From: JABCPE02 sp963509715
GTDB taxonomy: Bacteria > Bacteroidota > Bacteroidia > Flavobacteriales > Weeksellaceae
Assembly (NCBI GenBank): GCA_963509715.1
Contig: CAUPCB010000003.1
Location: forward strand, 1-64,000
Reading direction: 5' to 3'
Length of the DNA stretch: 64,000 bases
Shown here: positions 50,551 to 59,700 of the stretch, piece after piece
Layout: every line of letters starts with the position of its first letter
How positions within the stretch are numbered: the first letter of the stretch is position 1
Made by a program: the position numbers and the translations under genes
The notes under the pieces: model-generated
What the model saw: only the letters and a program-made list of their open reading frames with translations
Told to the model about the DNA's origin: nothing
Databases searched by the model: none

Positions 50551-51738
50551 ATGAGAATAGTCGTAGGACTTTCAGGAGGCGTGGACAGCAGTGTTGCCGC
50601 CTACCTGTTGAAACAACAAGGGCACGAGGTCATTGGGCTTTTTATGAGAAACTGGAATGATGCTTCGGTGACTTTGGAGGACGAATGCCCATGGGTAGAG
50701 GATAGTAATGATGCCCTTTTGGTAGCGCAGAAACTGGGTATTCCTTTTCAGGTGATAGACATGAGCGAACTTTATAAGGAAAGAATCGTAGATTACATGT
50801 TCGCCGAATACGAAAAAGGAAGAACGCCCAATCCAGATATTCTCTGTAATAGAGAAGTGAAATTCGATGTTTTTCTTCAGACTGCTTTGTCCTTAGGGGC
50901 TGACAAGGTGGCAACGGGGCATTACGCCAGAGTTTCCTCTTTCGTGGATGAAAGAGGAAAGGAAATCTATCAACTTCTCGCAGGAAAGGATAATAATAAA
51001 GACCAAAGCTATTTTTTGTGTCAATTAAATCAAAATCAATTATCAAAAGCCCTATTCCCGATAGGGGAACTGACCAAACCCGAAGTGCGAGAAATCGCAA
51101 GAGAAATAGGGCTGGTAACTGCCGATAAAAAGGACTCTCAGGGGCTTTGTTTCATCGGAAAGGTGAGCCTGCCGACATTTCTGCAGCAGCAGCTAATTCC
51201 AAAAGAAGGCGAAATCGTAGAGATTTTCAGCGATTACAAAGAGTTTCATAAAGAGAAGCCTGTTTTTGAAACTAAACTTGATGAATTAAAATATCTCTCA
51301 AAGAAAATAAAATACCAAAAAGGAGACGGAAAAGTCATCGGAAAGCACCAAGGTGCTCAGTTTTTTACCATAGGACAGAGCAAAGGCTTGGGAATAGGCG
51401 GACATAAGGAATCCTGCTTCATCATCGACCGCGATATGGAGAATAATATTCTTTTCGTGGGCGAGGGCAAAAATTTCCCTGGGCTTTACAGAAAAGCACT
51501 GAAAATCAATAATGATGAGGTGCATTGGGTTCGTGAAGATTTAAGGCTGAAAAATGGAGAATCCATGAAAATAAAAGCAAGGATAAGATACCGCCAGCCA
51601 TTGGAAGATGCGGTGCTTTATCAGTATGAAGAGGGATTTTTCATAGAGTTTGAAAATCCACAGTCAGCGATTGCAGAAGGACAGTTCGCGGCGTGGTATC
51701 AGGGCGAAGAGCTGCTGGGAAGCGGCATAATTTCATAA
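50551..51738 (+). CDS. mnmA: tRNA-specific 2-thiouridylase
   Basis: A 395-residue enzyme that installs 2-thiouridine at the wobble base of tRNA-Lys/Glu/Gln. The P-loop is GLSGGVDSS near the start. Catalytic Cys99 (NPDILCNREVKF) and Cys200 (GLCFIGKV) are both present. GHYARV and DKKDSQG are conserved. The stop codon directly abuts the dprA start, so the two are translated from one transcript. Confidence 0.96.
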   Translation: MRIVVGLSGGVDSSVAAYLLKQQGHEVIGLFMRNWNDASVTLEDECPWVEDSNDALLVAQKLGIPFQVIDMSELYKERIVDYMFAEYEKGRTPNPDILCNREVKFDVFLQTALSLGADKVATGHYARVSSFVDERGKEIYQLLAGKDNNKDQSYFLCQLNQNQLSKALFPIGELTKPEVREIAREIGLVTADKKDSQGLCFIGKVSLPTFLQQQLIPKEGEIVEIFSDYKEFHKEKPVFETKLDELKYLSKKIKYQKGDGKVIGKHQGAQFFTIGQSKGLGIGGHKESCFIIDRDMENNILFVGEGKNFPGLYRKALKINNDEVHWVREDLRLKNGESMKIKARIRYRQPLEDAVLYQYEEGFFIEFENPQSAIAEGQFAAWYQGEELLGSGIIS

Positions 51739-52854
51739 ATGAAAATAGTGGCAGATTCGGAAGAAATATTGTATTCTATTGCGCTAAGGGCGTGTCCCTT
51801 GGTGGGCGATGTCAATTTTATGAAACTGGTCTCCGTAACAGGTTCAGCCAAAGAAACATGGAGGCTTTCCAAGTCTGTTTTGCAGGAAATTTCGGGCATC
51901 GGAACACAGATTTCAAAGGGAATCGGAGATGATACTTTTCTGAAATTTGCGGAAAAAGAACTGCTTTTTTGCGAAAAAAATAACATTAAAGTTAGGTTGA
52001 GACACCAGAGTGAGCTTCCACGGTTGCTATCAGAGTGTCCAGATGCTCCTGCTGTGCTTTATCAAAAGGGAGATTTTAATGAAAATTTAAAACTGATAAG
52101 CATAGTCGGAACTCGTAAAATGACCGCTTATGGAAAGAAATTTATAGAAGAACTTTCCGAGGTTTTAAGGGATAAAAATGTGTTGATAGTGAGTGGTTTG
52201 GCTTTGGGAACGGATGGGTATGCCCACCAGCAGGCTCTTAATCATAGTATTCCTACGGTGGGAGTTTTGGCTCATGGATTGCATATGATTTACCCAGCAG
52301 TTCACGAGAAAATGTCAAAAGATATTTTGGAAAATGGAGGAGCGTTGTTGTCAGAATTTAATTCCAGCGAAAAGCCAGACCGAGAACATTTTTTGCAGAG
52401 AAATAGGGTGGTAGCAGGGATTTCCCAATTTACCATCGTGGTAGAAACTGCTTTTGGGGGCGGTTCTATGAGTACGGTGAGCTACGCCAATCAGTATAAT
52501 AGAGAAGTTTTGGCGCTGCCAGGGCGTTTTGGAGATAAATACAGTCAGGGCTGTAATATGATAATTTCCCAAAATAAAGCAAAAATTTTGGCTTCGTTTC
52601 AAGATGTTTTGGATGAATTGGGAGACAATTATCCATCTGTGAAACAGCCACAGCTATTTGAACCAAAGGAAATAGAGGTGGAAGAAAGACTGAAACCAGC
52701 CTACCAGCTCATTGCAGAAAATTCTCCTATTTCGCTGGATGACCTCAGTCTAAAATTAGAAATGCCGCCTTTCAAACTGCTACCGATTTTATTAGATTTA
52801 GAATTGTTAGGCTACATCAAAGCCCTTTCAGGGAAGCAGTATGCGATGGCTTAG
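51739..52854 (+). CDS. dprA: DNA-processing protein DprA
   Basis: A 371-residue Rossmann-fold protein that loads RecA on incoming single-stranded DNA in natural transformation. Motifs are IVGTRKMTAYG, VSGLALGTDGYAHQQA, LLSEF and FLQRNRVVAGISQFTIVVET, then ALPGRFGDKYSQGCN. A C-terminal winged-helix-like domain ends KALSGKQYAMA. dprA alone does not show competence. A terminator follows. Confidence 0.95.
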   Translation: MKIVADSEEILYSIALRACPLVGDVNFMKLVSVTGSAKETWRLSKSVLQEISGIGTQISKGIGDDTFLKFAEKELLFCEKNNIKVRLRHQSELPRLLSECPDAPAVLYQKGDFNENLKLISIVGTRKMTAYGKKFIEELSEVLRDKNVLIVSGLALGTDGYAHQQALNHSIPTVGVLAHGLHMIYPAVHEKMSKDILENGGALLSEFNSSEKPDREHFLQRNRVVAGISQFTIVVETAFGGGSMSTVSYANQYNREVLALPGRFGDKYSQGCNMIISQNKAKILASFQDVLDELGDNYPSVKQPQLFEPKEIEVEERLKPAYQLIAENSPISLDDLSLKLEMPPFKLLPILLDLELLGYIKALSGKQYAMA

Positions 52855-52923
52855 AATAAAAATAGAAGAAGGAAAATAAAGTGCTAAGGATTTTAAATAA
52901 AAACTTTTTGGAAAATATTTATA

Positions 52924-52957
52924 AAAATAATCAATCATAATAATTGATTATTTTTTA
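52924..52957 (+). terminator. terminator after dprA
   Basis: A 12-bp perfect stem (AAAATAATCAAT with ATTGATTATTTT) around a 7-nt loop, continuing into T residues. The -33 box of the next promoter starts at the following base. Confidence 0.75.
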
Positions 52958-52987
52958 TTGATAGAAAATTATTATTTCGTAAATTTG
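52958..52987 (+). promoter_or_regulatory. promoter of the secreted metalloprotease gene
   Basis: TTG (52958-52960), exactly 19 nt, TAAATTTG (52980-52987). A full consensus match, 26 nt before the start codon. Confidence 0.75.
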
Positions 52988-53013
52988 TCGCCGGTTTTAA
53001 AAATACACAATAT

Positions 53014-54270
53014 ATGCAAAAAATCTATTCTTTATTAATTTTTTTATCAATTATTTCCTACGGACAACAGGGTAGAGTAGGAATAAATACAGACTCTCCA
53101 GAAGCGACACTTGATATCAAGGAAAAACCTCTGGATGAGATGCCAAAAGGTTACGCGCAGGGGGTGTCTTTCCCTAATTTTACAACAAAAGAAAGAAAAA
53201 CATTCACTGAGGTAAAGCTCGGAACGATGATCTACAACACGACTAAAAATCGTTTGGAGATTTATACTATTGTAAATGGAAAAGAGGGCTGGTATAGTAT
53301 AGGGGTAGTGGTAGTGGAGGAAGAGCCATTGTCTACCAAAACAATCAGCGCAGCAGACATAGCGCAGAAACAAAAAATCATGTTTCAGGATGATGAGCCA
53401 GAGAGCGTTCTTTTTGATGGTAACCAAAGAGGTTTTCATCTAAATGCAATGGTTCAGGTAAGCAAGATTGATAAAAATAAATTCAGAATTCGTAATTTCT
53501 TGCCTCGTAAATTTAATGATGTAGAAATATATTTTAAGAATGCTAATACTGCTGCACCAGTGAAAATTCTCGTGCTAGAAGAACTTGCGGCTTTATCAGA
53601 AGTGGAAATAGACCTTCCTTTCGATGGTGGAAGCCTTCGCTTTGAGGATGCGGATGGAAATGCTGAGTCTTATGCAGCATCAGACCTTAAAACAGATGAT
53701 TATACGCTGAGTGTAGATGTTCCTGATAATTTCTTGTTCCAAAGAATGAAAACTATAAAACATAAAACATTTATTAGTTTTGGTAAATTTGGTACAGGGA
53801 ACTGGGGTACAACGACTGCGGAACATATTCGCCAATATTTACCTATCATTGCTAATATGGCTTATCTATATAGTAGTGAGAAATTTAGAACTAGATTTAT
53901 GGATTTCCCACATGTACTCTATGACAATGGTAAAAAACCTATAAATAGAGAGGCTGTTTATAATAAGATGTTTTCTGTTCCACACCAAGTTTTTGGAGTA
54001 ACTACTGGGGTAGAAGGATTAGGCGGAGGAAATGTTTTTGGTATACACCAGCGTTTCTTGAAATATGATGATTATTATAGTCAGCTTAGCCATTGGGCTC
54101 TTGAATGTTGGTCTCATGAATTTGGGCATGTGCTAGACTTTAGTCATGATAGTAATATGACCTATAGAGGAGGACCAGACAACAAAGGTTATGTAGATAT
54201 AGTAATAAGACTATATGGGGATTTATTACGAAACGGAGACATACCTTTCTGGAAGAATCCTTATAAATAA
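53014..54270 (+). CDS. secreted HEXXHxxxxxH metalloprotease (metzincin-like)
   Basis: A 418-residue exported protein (signal MQKIYSLLIFLSIISYGQ). Just after it comes GRVGINTDSPEATLDI, a motif typical of Bacteroidota surface proteins and phage-tail-like modules. About 60-95 is a small domain common in those proteins (KLGTMIYNTTKNRLEIYT). Residues 120-260 look like beta strands. The C-terminal catalytic domain has HEFGHVLDFSH (His368, Glu369, His372, His378) followed by SNMTY, a candidate Met-turn only 4 residues on. No T9SS sorting domain is visible. It is monocistronic, with promoter and terminator. Protease activity is inferred. Confidence 0.75.
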   Translation: MQKIYSLLIFLSIISYGQQGRVGINTDSPEATLDIKEKPLDEMPKGYAQGVSFPNFTTKERKTFTEVKLGTMIYNTTKNRLEIYTIVNGKEGWYSIGVVVVEEEPLSTKTISAADIAQKQKIMFQDDEPESVLFDGNQRGFHLNAMVQVSKIDKNKFRIRNFLPRKFNDVEIYFKNANTAAPVKILVLEELAALSEVEIDLPFDGGSLRFEDADGNAESYAASDLKTDDYTLSVDVPDNFLFQRMKTIKHKTFISFGKFGTGNWGTTTAEHIRQYLPIIANMAYLYSSEKFRTRFMDFPHVLYDNGKKPINREAVYNKMFSVPHQVFGVTTGVEGLGGGNVFGIHQRFLKYDDYYSQLSHWALECWSHEFGHVLDFSHDSNMTYRGGPDNKGYVDIVIRLYGDLLRNGDIPFWKNPYK

Positions 54271-54273
54271 AAT

Positions 54274-54304
54274 AAAAAAGCCTATTCAATAATAGGCTTT
54301 TTTT
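54274..54304. terminator. bidirectional terminator after the metalloprotease gene
   Basis: A 13-bp perfect stem (AAAAAAGCCTATT with AATAGGCTTTTTT) around a 4-nt loop. It lies between convergent genes and serves both strands. Confidence 0.9.
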
Positions 54305-54321
54305 GTTGTATTAAAGATAAA

Positions 54322-54813
54322 CTATTTTAATCCTTTTTTCATTAGTTTTAAAGCCCAGTCATAATGGCTGGAAGTTGCCGAAATAAGGTAAGACCCTAGC
54401 GAAGTAGAACCTGTCCATTTGTATTTTTTCTTGGTGAAAAGCTCTTCATCGGTATGTTTTTCTATGATGGAAAACACTTTTTCAAATGATTTTTGGAATA
54501 AAACAAGGATTTCATCAAGTGAAATATTTTGACAACTTTCCCAAATTTCTCGGTTGAGTTTCGGTGTATCAGCAAAAGTGTAGCCTTCTTTGGGAATGGC
54601 AGGTTTTTCGCCTTGCATGCCTGTTTTGTACCAATTTAGAAACATTTCATGCCAGTGGTGGAGATGTCCTAAAACATCACGAATATTTCTATTCATGGTG
54701 TTTCTGTTGAATTCTTTGTTGGGATTTTCCTGAACAGAAACAAAATCTATCAAGTTTATGAATTTTTCTTGGCTCAGCTGGAGAAGATCAGTTTTAGAAG
54801 TTGGTCTCGGCAT
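54322..54813 (-). CDS. ClbS/DfsB family four-helix protein (DinB-like)
   Basis: A 163-residue protein starting MPRPTSKTDLLQLSQEKF, the characteristic opening of the ClbS/DfsB family. Other motifs are VLGHLHHWHEMFLNWY, with conserved histidines, and LISATSSHYDWALKLMKKG at the end. ClbS hydrolyses colibactin and protects its producer, but many homologs have no known role. No colibactin-like cluster is present here. It is monocistronic between two terminators. Confidence 0.82.
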   Translation of the reverse strand: MPRPTSKTDLLQLSQEKFINLIDFVSVQENPNKEFNRNTMNRNIRDVLGHLHHWHEMFLNWYKTGMQGEKPAIPKEGYTFADTPKLNREIWESCQNISLDEILVLFQKSFEKVFSIIEKHTDEELFTKKKYKWTGSTSLGSYLISATSSHYDWALKLMKKGLK

Positions 54814-54834
54814 GTGGTTTTATTTTAAAATTAT

Positions 54835-54868
54835 AAAAAATGCGGTCTTGAAAAGAACCGCATTTTTT
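54835..54868 (-). terminator. terminator of tig
   Basis: A 12-bp stem (AAAAAATGCGGT with ACCGCATTTTTT) around a 10-nt loop. Read on the minus strand, it follows the tig stop by 11 bases and precedes the ClbS-like gene. Confidence 0.85.
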
Positions 54869-54879
54869 TGTTAGATTTA

Positions 54880-56229
54880 TTAATCTTCTTTTTTAGATTT
54901 AGTTTGAATTTCTTTCATGAACTCGTCATAAGAGATTTTCTTTTCTGTTTTTTTAGCTTTTTCTAAAACTACACTTCTGATTTTTATTAAAAGAACCTCA
55001 GAAGAATATCTTCTCATTTGTTCTCTGTCTCTCAGCATTTCTAGCACATATCTGTGTAGCTCTTGGTCACCGATGTGGTGCACTCCATGAGACATCAGCT
55101 GATTTCTGAAAGAAAGTTTCGCATGCTCCAATACTTCCTCGAAATCATACTGAATATCATTAGAAACTCTTAGTTTGTTTTCTACCATCTGAGCGATTAG
55201 AGCAGATTTTTCGTTTTCTATGATTTGTTTCGCTCTGTCTTCTTCAGTGATTTCTGGATTAGAATACATTACCCATTTTACAAGGAATGCTTCTGGAATT
55301 TTTAGGAAATCTTCTTTGTAGATTTGTTCTAAAACTTTGCTTACAAATACAGCTTCAGAATTTTGTTTGAAGAAATCATCCAATTCAGATTTTACTCTTG
55401 CTTTTAGTTCTTCTTCAGATTTGATTTCGTCTTTTCCGTAAACTTTATCGAATAATTCTTGGTTAAGCTCAGCGTCTTTTAATTCAAAAATTTCCTGAAC
55501 TTTCACTTGGAATTTTTCATTTCCTAAATGTGTGATTTCTATATCATGGAAACCTAGCTCTCTCGCAAGTTCGTTGTCGTTTGCTTTTAATTCTTCCGCA
55601 GAGATTTCTTTAGTTTCACCTACTTTTAGCCCTTTTATAATAGGGAAAATCGCAGTGTTTTCTTCTGTTGCAGAAAGATATTTAGGCTTGTGTACAGGTT
55701 TTGCATCACCTTCCACGATTTCAGTAACTTCAAAGTTAATGTGAGAGTTTTTAGTTGCTTTGTCTTTAACAACTTTTTCTGCAAATCTTTTTTGCATATT
55801 TCCTACGCTCTTCATTACTTCTTTGTCTGTAGCTTCTACTTCATAGTATTCAGCAGCGTATTTAGATAAGTCAATTTCAAATTCTGGCTCGAAACCAATT
55901 TCAAAACTTACAGAAACCTCCTCTGCATTGAAATCTAATGCTTGTGTATCCTGTGGAATAGGCTGTCCTAGAAGTCTTATGTTGTTATCAGCAACATATT
56001 TGTCCAAAGACTCAGAAATCTTTCTGTTGATTTCTTCTAGTGTAACAGCTTCTTCATATTGTTTTTTGATAAGGCTCATAGGCGCTTTCCCTTTTCTGAA
56101 GCCAGGTATAGTTGCTCTTTTAGCATAAGAGTTTAGTGCATCATCTACTTTTTCCTTGTAATCTGATTTATTCAGTGTAATTGTAAGTAAAGCACTTACA
56201 TCATCGTGGTTAGTTCTCGTAACATTCAT
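54880..56229 (-). CDS. tig: trigger factor (ribosome-associated chaperone)
   Basis: A 449-residue chaperone. The N-terminal ribosome-binding domain includes GFRKGKAPMSLIKKQY, the canonical tail of the signature. A PPIase-like middle region spans about 150-240 and a long helical C-terminal domain ends in acidic/Lys residues. The ORF can be read 11 codons further upstream, but MNVTRTNHDDV is the typical family start and a TACTTTTG -7 element (56252-56259) lies inside the extension, so I use 56229. It is transcribed away from rpoB. Confidence 0.94.
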   Translation of the reverse strand: MNVTRTNHDDVSALLTITLNKSDYKEKVDDALNSYAKRATIPGFRKGKAPMSLIKKQYEEAVTLEEINRKISESLDKYVADNNIRLLGQPIPQDTQALDFNAEEVSVSFEIGFEPEFEIDLSKYAAEYYEVEATDKEVMKSVGNMQKRFAEKVVKDKATKNSHINFEVTEIVEGDAKPVHKPKYLSATEENTAIFPIIKGLKVGETKEISAEELKANDNELARELGFHDIEITHLGNEKFQVKVQEIFELKDAELNQELFDKVYGKDEIKSEEELKARVKSELDDFFKQNSEAVFVSKVLEQIYKEDFLKIPEAFLVKWVMYSNPEITEEDRAKQIIENEKSALIAQMVENKLRVSNDIQYDFEEVLEHAKLSFRNQLMSHGVHHIGDQELHRYVLEMLRDREQMRRYSSEVLLIKIRSVVLEKAKKTEKKISYDEFMKEIQTKSKKED

Positions 56230-56251
56230 TTTCCTGAAAATTTTTAAAGTG

Positions 56252-56259
56252 CAAAAGTA
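56252..56259 (-). promoter_or_regulatory. -7 element of tig
   Basis: TACTTTTG on the minus strand, 22 nt before the chosen start codon at 56229. Supports that start over the ORF's upstream ATG at 56262. Confidence 0.55.
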
Positions 56260-56412
56260 CAATTTTTTGTTTAAAAAATATCTTTTTTCTATGTGAATTT
56301 TCTCATAAATCTGTGATTTTATTTTAAGTCTAACAAGTACTGATTATCAGTAAGTTATGAATTTAACTAAAATTAACTTGGATTTTTCATTAAATATTTC
56401 ATGAAAAATAAT

Positions 56413-56738
56413 TATATTTGCAGACCATTTTACGCTATTGGAAAATTTATAGACATGCATAGAAATAGAATGACTCTTATACAGTGTTGTATAGGGGATT
56501 TCGTATTTTGTGCATGTGTGTAACTGAAAATAGCAGGATGGGAAAAATATTTTGCACTACGCTGTGAAAAGATATACCAGTGTTGCAGTTAGAAAAGGCT
56601 GATTTTTAGGATGATGATGGGAAGGGTGTTTCTGATAGCGTGGATACAAAATCTTTCATTGTCATCATTTCTTGATTTGGTTCTTTTCTGATATTTTTCT
56701 GTGAACAAAATATTTTACTAACATTCTTAGAGTTTTTT
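56413..56738 (+). promoter_or_regulatory. rpoB promoter -7 and long structured leader
   Basis: The 509-bp gap between tig and rpoB holds no long gene. TATATTTG at 56413-56420 is a good -7 element, though its -33 TTG is at a poor distance (56378-56380, 32 nt). It implies a leader of about 310 nt. In it, ACATGCA (56453-56459) pairs with TGCATGT (56511-56517) around an inner 9-bp hairpin with 6-nt loop (56474-56497). ATGATGA (56611-56617) pairs with TCATCAT (56662-56668). Short ORFs start at 56455 and 56611. The remaining sequence shows nothing further that I can name. Confidence 0.45.
56455..56523 (+). other. 22-codon Cys-rich ORF in the rpoB leader
   Basis: ATG at 56455 opens a 22-codon frame, MHRNRMTLIQCC then IGDFVFCACV, ending TAA at 56521-56523. 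Four of 22 residues are cysteine. The start codon lies in the left arm of the outer leader hairpin and pairs with the codons near the ORF end. It could be a leader peptide, or chance. Translation is unproven. Confidence 0.25.
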
Positions 56739-59700
56739 ATGAGCAAATCAAAAACGATGAAAGACACTCAGGGAAATCAAAGGATTAATTTTGCTTCTGC
56801 AAGAGGAGTAGAAGTTCCTGATTTCTTGGATATTCAGGTGGAATCATTCAAAGAGTTTTTCCAGCTGGATACATTGCCTGAGGACAGAAAAAAGGAAGGT
56901 CTTTATAAGACTTTTCAGGAAAATTTCCCAATTACAGATTCCAGAAACCAATTTGTTTTGGAATTTTTAGATTATATGATAGATTCTCCTCGTTATTCTA
57001 TTGATGAATGTATCGAGAGAGGGCTTACATATAGTGTTCCACTAAAAGCAAGGCTTAAACTATATTGTACAGATCCAGAGCATGAGGATTTTGAAACAGT
57101 TATCCAAGATGTGTATCTAGGGCCAGTTCCATATATGACGCCTTCTGGGTCGTTCATTGTCAATGGAGCAGAAAGGGTAGTTGTTACACAGCTTCACCGT
57201 TCGCCAGGAGTGTTTTTTGGACAGACTTACCATGCTAACGGAACTAAACTTTATTATTCAAGAATTATCCCATTCAAAGGGTCTTGGATGGAATTTACTA
57301 CGGATATCAATAATGTGATGTATGCATATATTGACCGTAAGAAAAAATTGCCTTTCACTACTTTATTAAGAGCTATTGGTTATGAATCTGATAAGGATAT
57401 TCTTCAGATTTTTGACTTGGCAGAAGAAGTAAAAGTGAACAAAGCTAACCTGAAAAAAGTAGAAGGAAGAACTTTGGCTGCCAGAGTTCTGAATACTTGG
57501 TTCGAGGACTTTGTGGATGAAGATACAGGAGAGGTGGTTTCTATCGAAAGAAACGAAATTATCCTTGATAGAGAGACTATTCTAGAAAAAGAGCATTTGG
57601 ATTTGATTCTTGAATCTGGAGTGAAAACTATCTTGTTGCATAACGAAAACAGCAGCGAGTTCTCTATCATCCAAAATACATTACAAAAAGACCCTACAAA
57701 CTCTGAAAAAGAGGCTGTGGAGTACATCTATCGTCAGTTGAGAAATGCTGATCCGCCAGATGAAGAAACAGCTAGAAAAATCATTGAAAACTTGTTCTTC
57801 TCAGAGCAAAGATACTCTTTAGGAGAGGTAGGTAGATATAGATTAAATAAAAAATTAGAATTAAATATCCCTGTTGAGACAGAGGTTCTTACGAAAGAGG
57901 ATATTATCGCTATCGTTCGTCACTTGATAGAACTAGCTAACTCTAAAGCAGAAGTGGATGATATAGACCACCTTTCTAACAGAAGAATTAAGACTGTTGG
58001 AGAGCAGTTGGCTGGTCAGTTTGGAGTGGGACTTTCTAGAATTGCTAGAACAATTAAGGAAAGAATGAATGTTCGTGATAATGAGATATTTACACCATTG
58101 GATTTGGTTAATGCTAAGACATTGACTTCTGTGGTTAATTCATTCTTCGGAACCAACCAGTTGTCTCAGTTCATGGACCAAACGAACCCGCTTTCTGAGG
58201 TTACTCACAAGCGAAGACTTTCTGCACTAGGGCCTGGTGGTCTTTCTAGAGAAAGAGCAGGTTTCGAGGTGCGAGATGTCCACCATACGCACTACGGAAG
58301 AATTTGTCCTATTGAGACACCAGAGGGGCCAAACATTGGTTTGATTTCTTCTTTGGGATGTTATGCTAAAATCAATAATTTAGGTTTCATAGAAACACCA
58401 TATAGAAAAGTAGAAAACGGAAAAGTAGATTACAAATCTGCTCCTATATATCTGAATGCAGAAGATGAGGAATCAAAAATTATTGCACAGGCTAATATCG
58501 ACATTAAAGAAGATGGAACTATCTTGACAGAGAGAGTTATCGCCCGTTTGGATGGAGATTATCCAGTGGTAGAGCCAGAACAGGTAGATTTGATAGACAT
58601 CGCACCGAACCAGATTTCTGGTATTTCTGCATCTCTAATTCCGTTCTTGGAGCATGATGATGCGAATCGTGCATTGATGGGTTCAAACATGATGCGTCAA
58701 GCGGTACCGCTACTAAGACCAGAAGCTCCTATTGTAGGAACTGGACTAGAGAGACAAGTAGCAAAAGACTCTAGAGTATTGATAAATGCTGAAGGAAAAG
58801 GAGAAGTAGAATATGTAGACGCAGATAAAATTGTTATCAAATACGAAAGAACAGAGAATGAAGATTTGGTTTCTTTCGAATCTGCGACTAAAACATATTA
58901 TTTAACTAAATTTAGAAAAACCAACCAATCTACGACTATCACCCTAAAACCTATCGTGAGAGAAGGAGATAAGGTGGAAAAAGGTCAAGTTCTTTGTGAA
59001 GGTTATGCTACTGAAAACGGTGAATTGGCATTGGGTAGAAACCTAGTGGTAGCGTTCATGCCGTGGAAAGGGTATAACTTCGAGGACGCTATCGTAATCA
59101 ATGAAAAAGTAGTTCGTGAGGACTGGTTTACTTCTATCCATATAGATGAATATTCTTTGGAAGTTCGTGATACTAAACTTGGTATGGAAGAGCTTACAGC
59201 AGATATCCCAAATGTATCGGAAGAAGCTACCAAAGACCTTGATGAAAATGGTATGATTAGAATCGGAGCAGAGGTAAAACCTGGCGACATTCTTATCGGG
59301 AAAATTACTCCAAAAGGAGAGTCTGACCCTACACCAGAAGAAAAACTATTGAGAGCTATCTTCGGAGACAAAGCAGGTGATGTGAAAGATGCTTCATTGA
59401 AAGCTGACTCTTCATTGAGAGGGGTAGTGGTTGATAAAAAACTATTCTCTAGAAACATCAAAGATAGAAAGAAAAGAAGCGAAGAAAAGCTAAAATTAGA
59501 AGAGGTAGAAAACAAATTCCAAAAGGAGTTTGACAGCCTTAGAAATACTTTGCTGGAAAAACTAAATGCTATCGTAGGTGGAGAGACTTCACAAGGAGTT
59601 AAAAATGACCTTGGAGAGGAAATTATCGGAAAAGGTAAATTTACGATGAAACTCTTGTCTAGCATAGAGGATTACAACACCGTGAGTGGTGCTGACTGGA

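Noticed and set aside
56230..56262. 11-codon extension of trigger factor
   Set aside because: It contains the -7 element and the family normally starts at MNVTRTN-like sequence.
58150..58330. Possible rifampicin-resistance substitution in rpoB
   Set aside because: The region reads as the wild-type pattern (SQFMDQTNPLSE, THKRRLSALGPGG); His and Ser at the main resistance positions are intact.
59003..59665. 220-codon minus-strand frame inside rpoB
   Set aside because: It lies entirely opposite conserved rpoB codons, with a Ser/Phe-rich composition typical of antisense shadows and no promoter.
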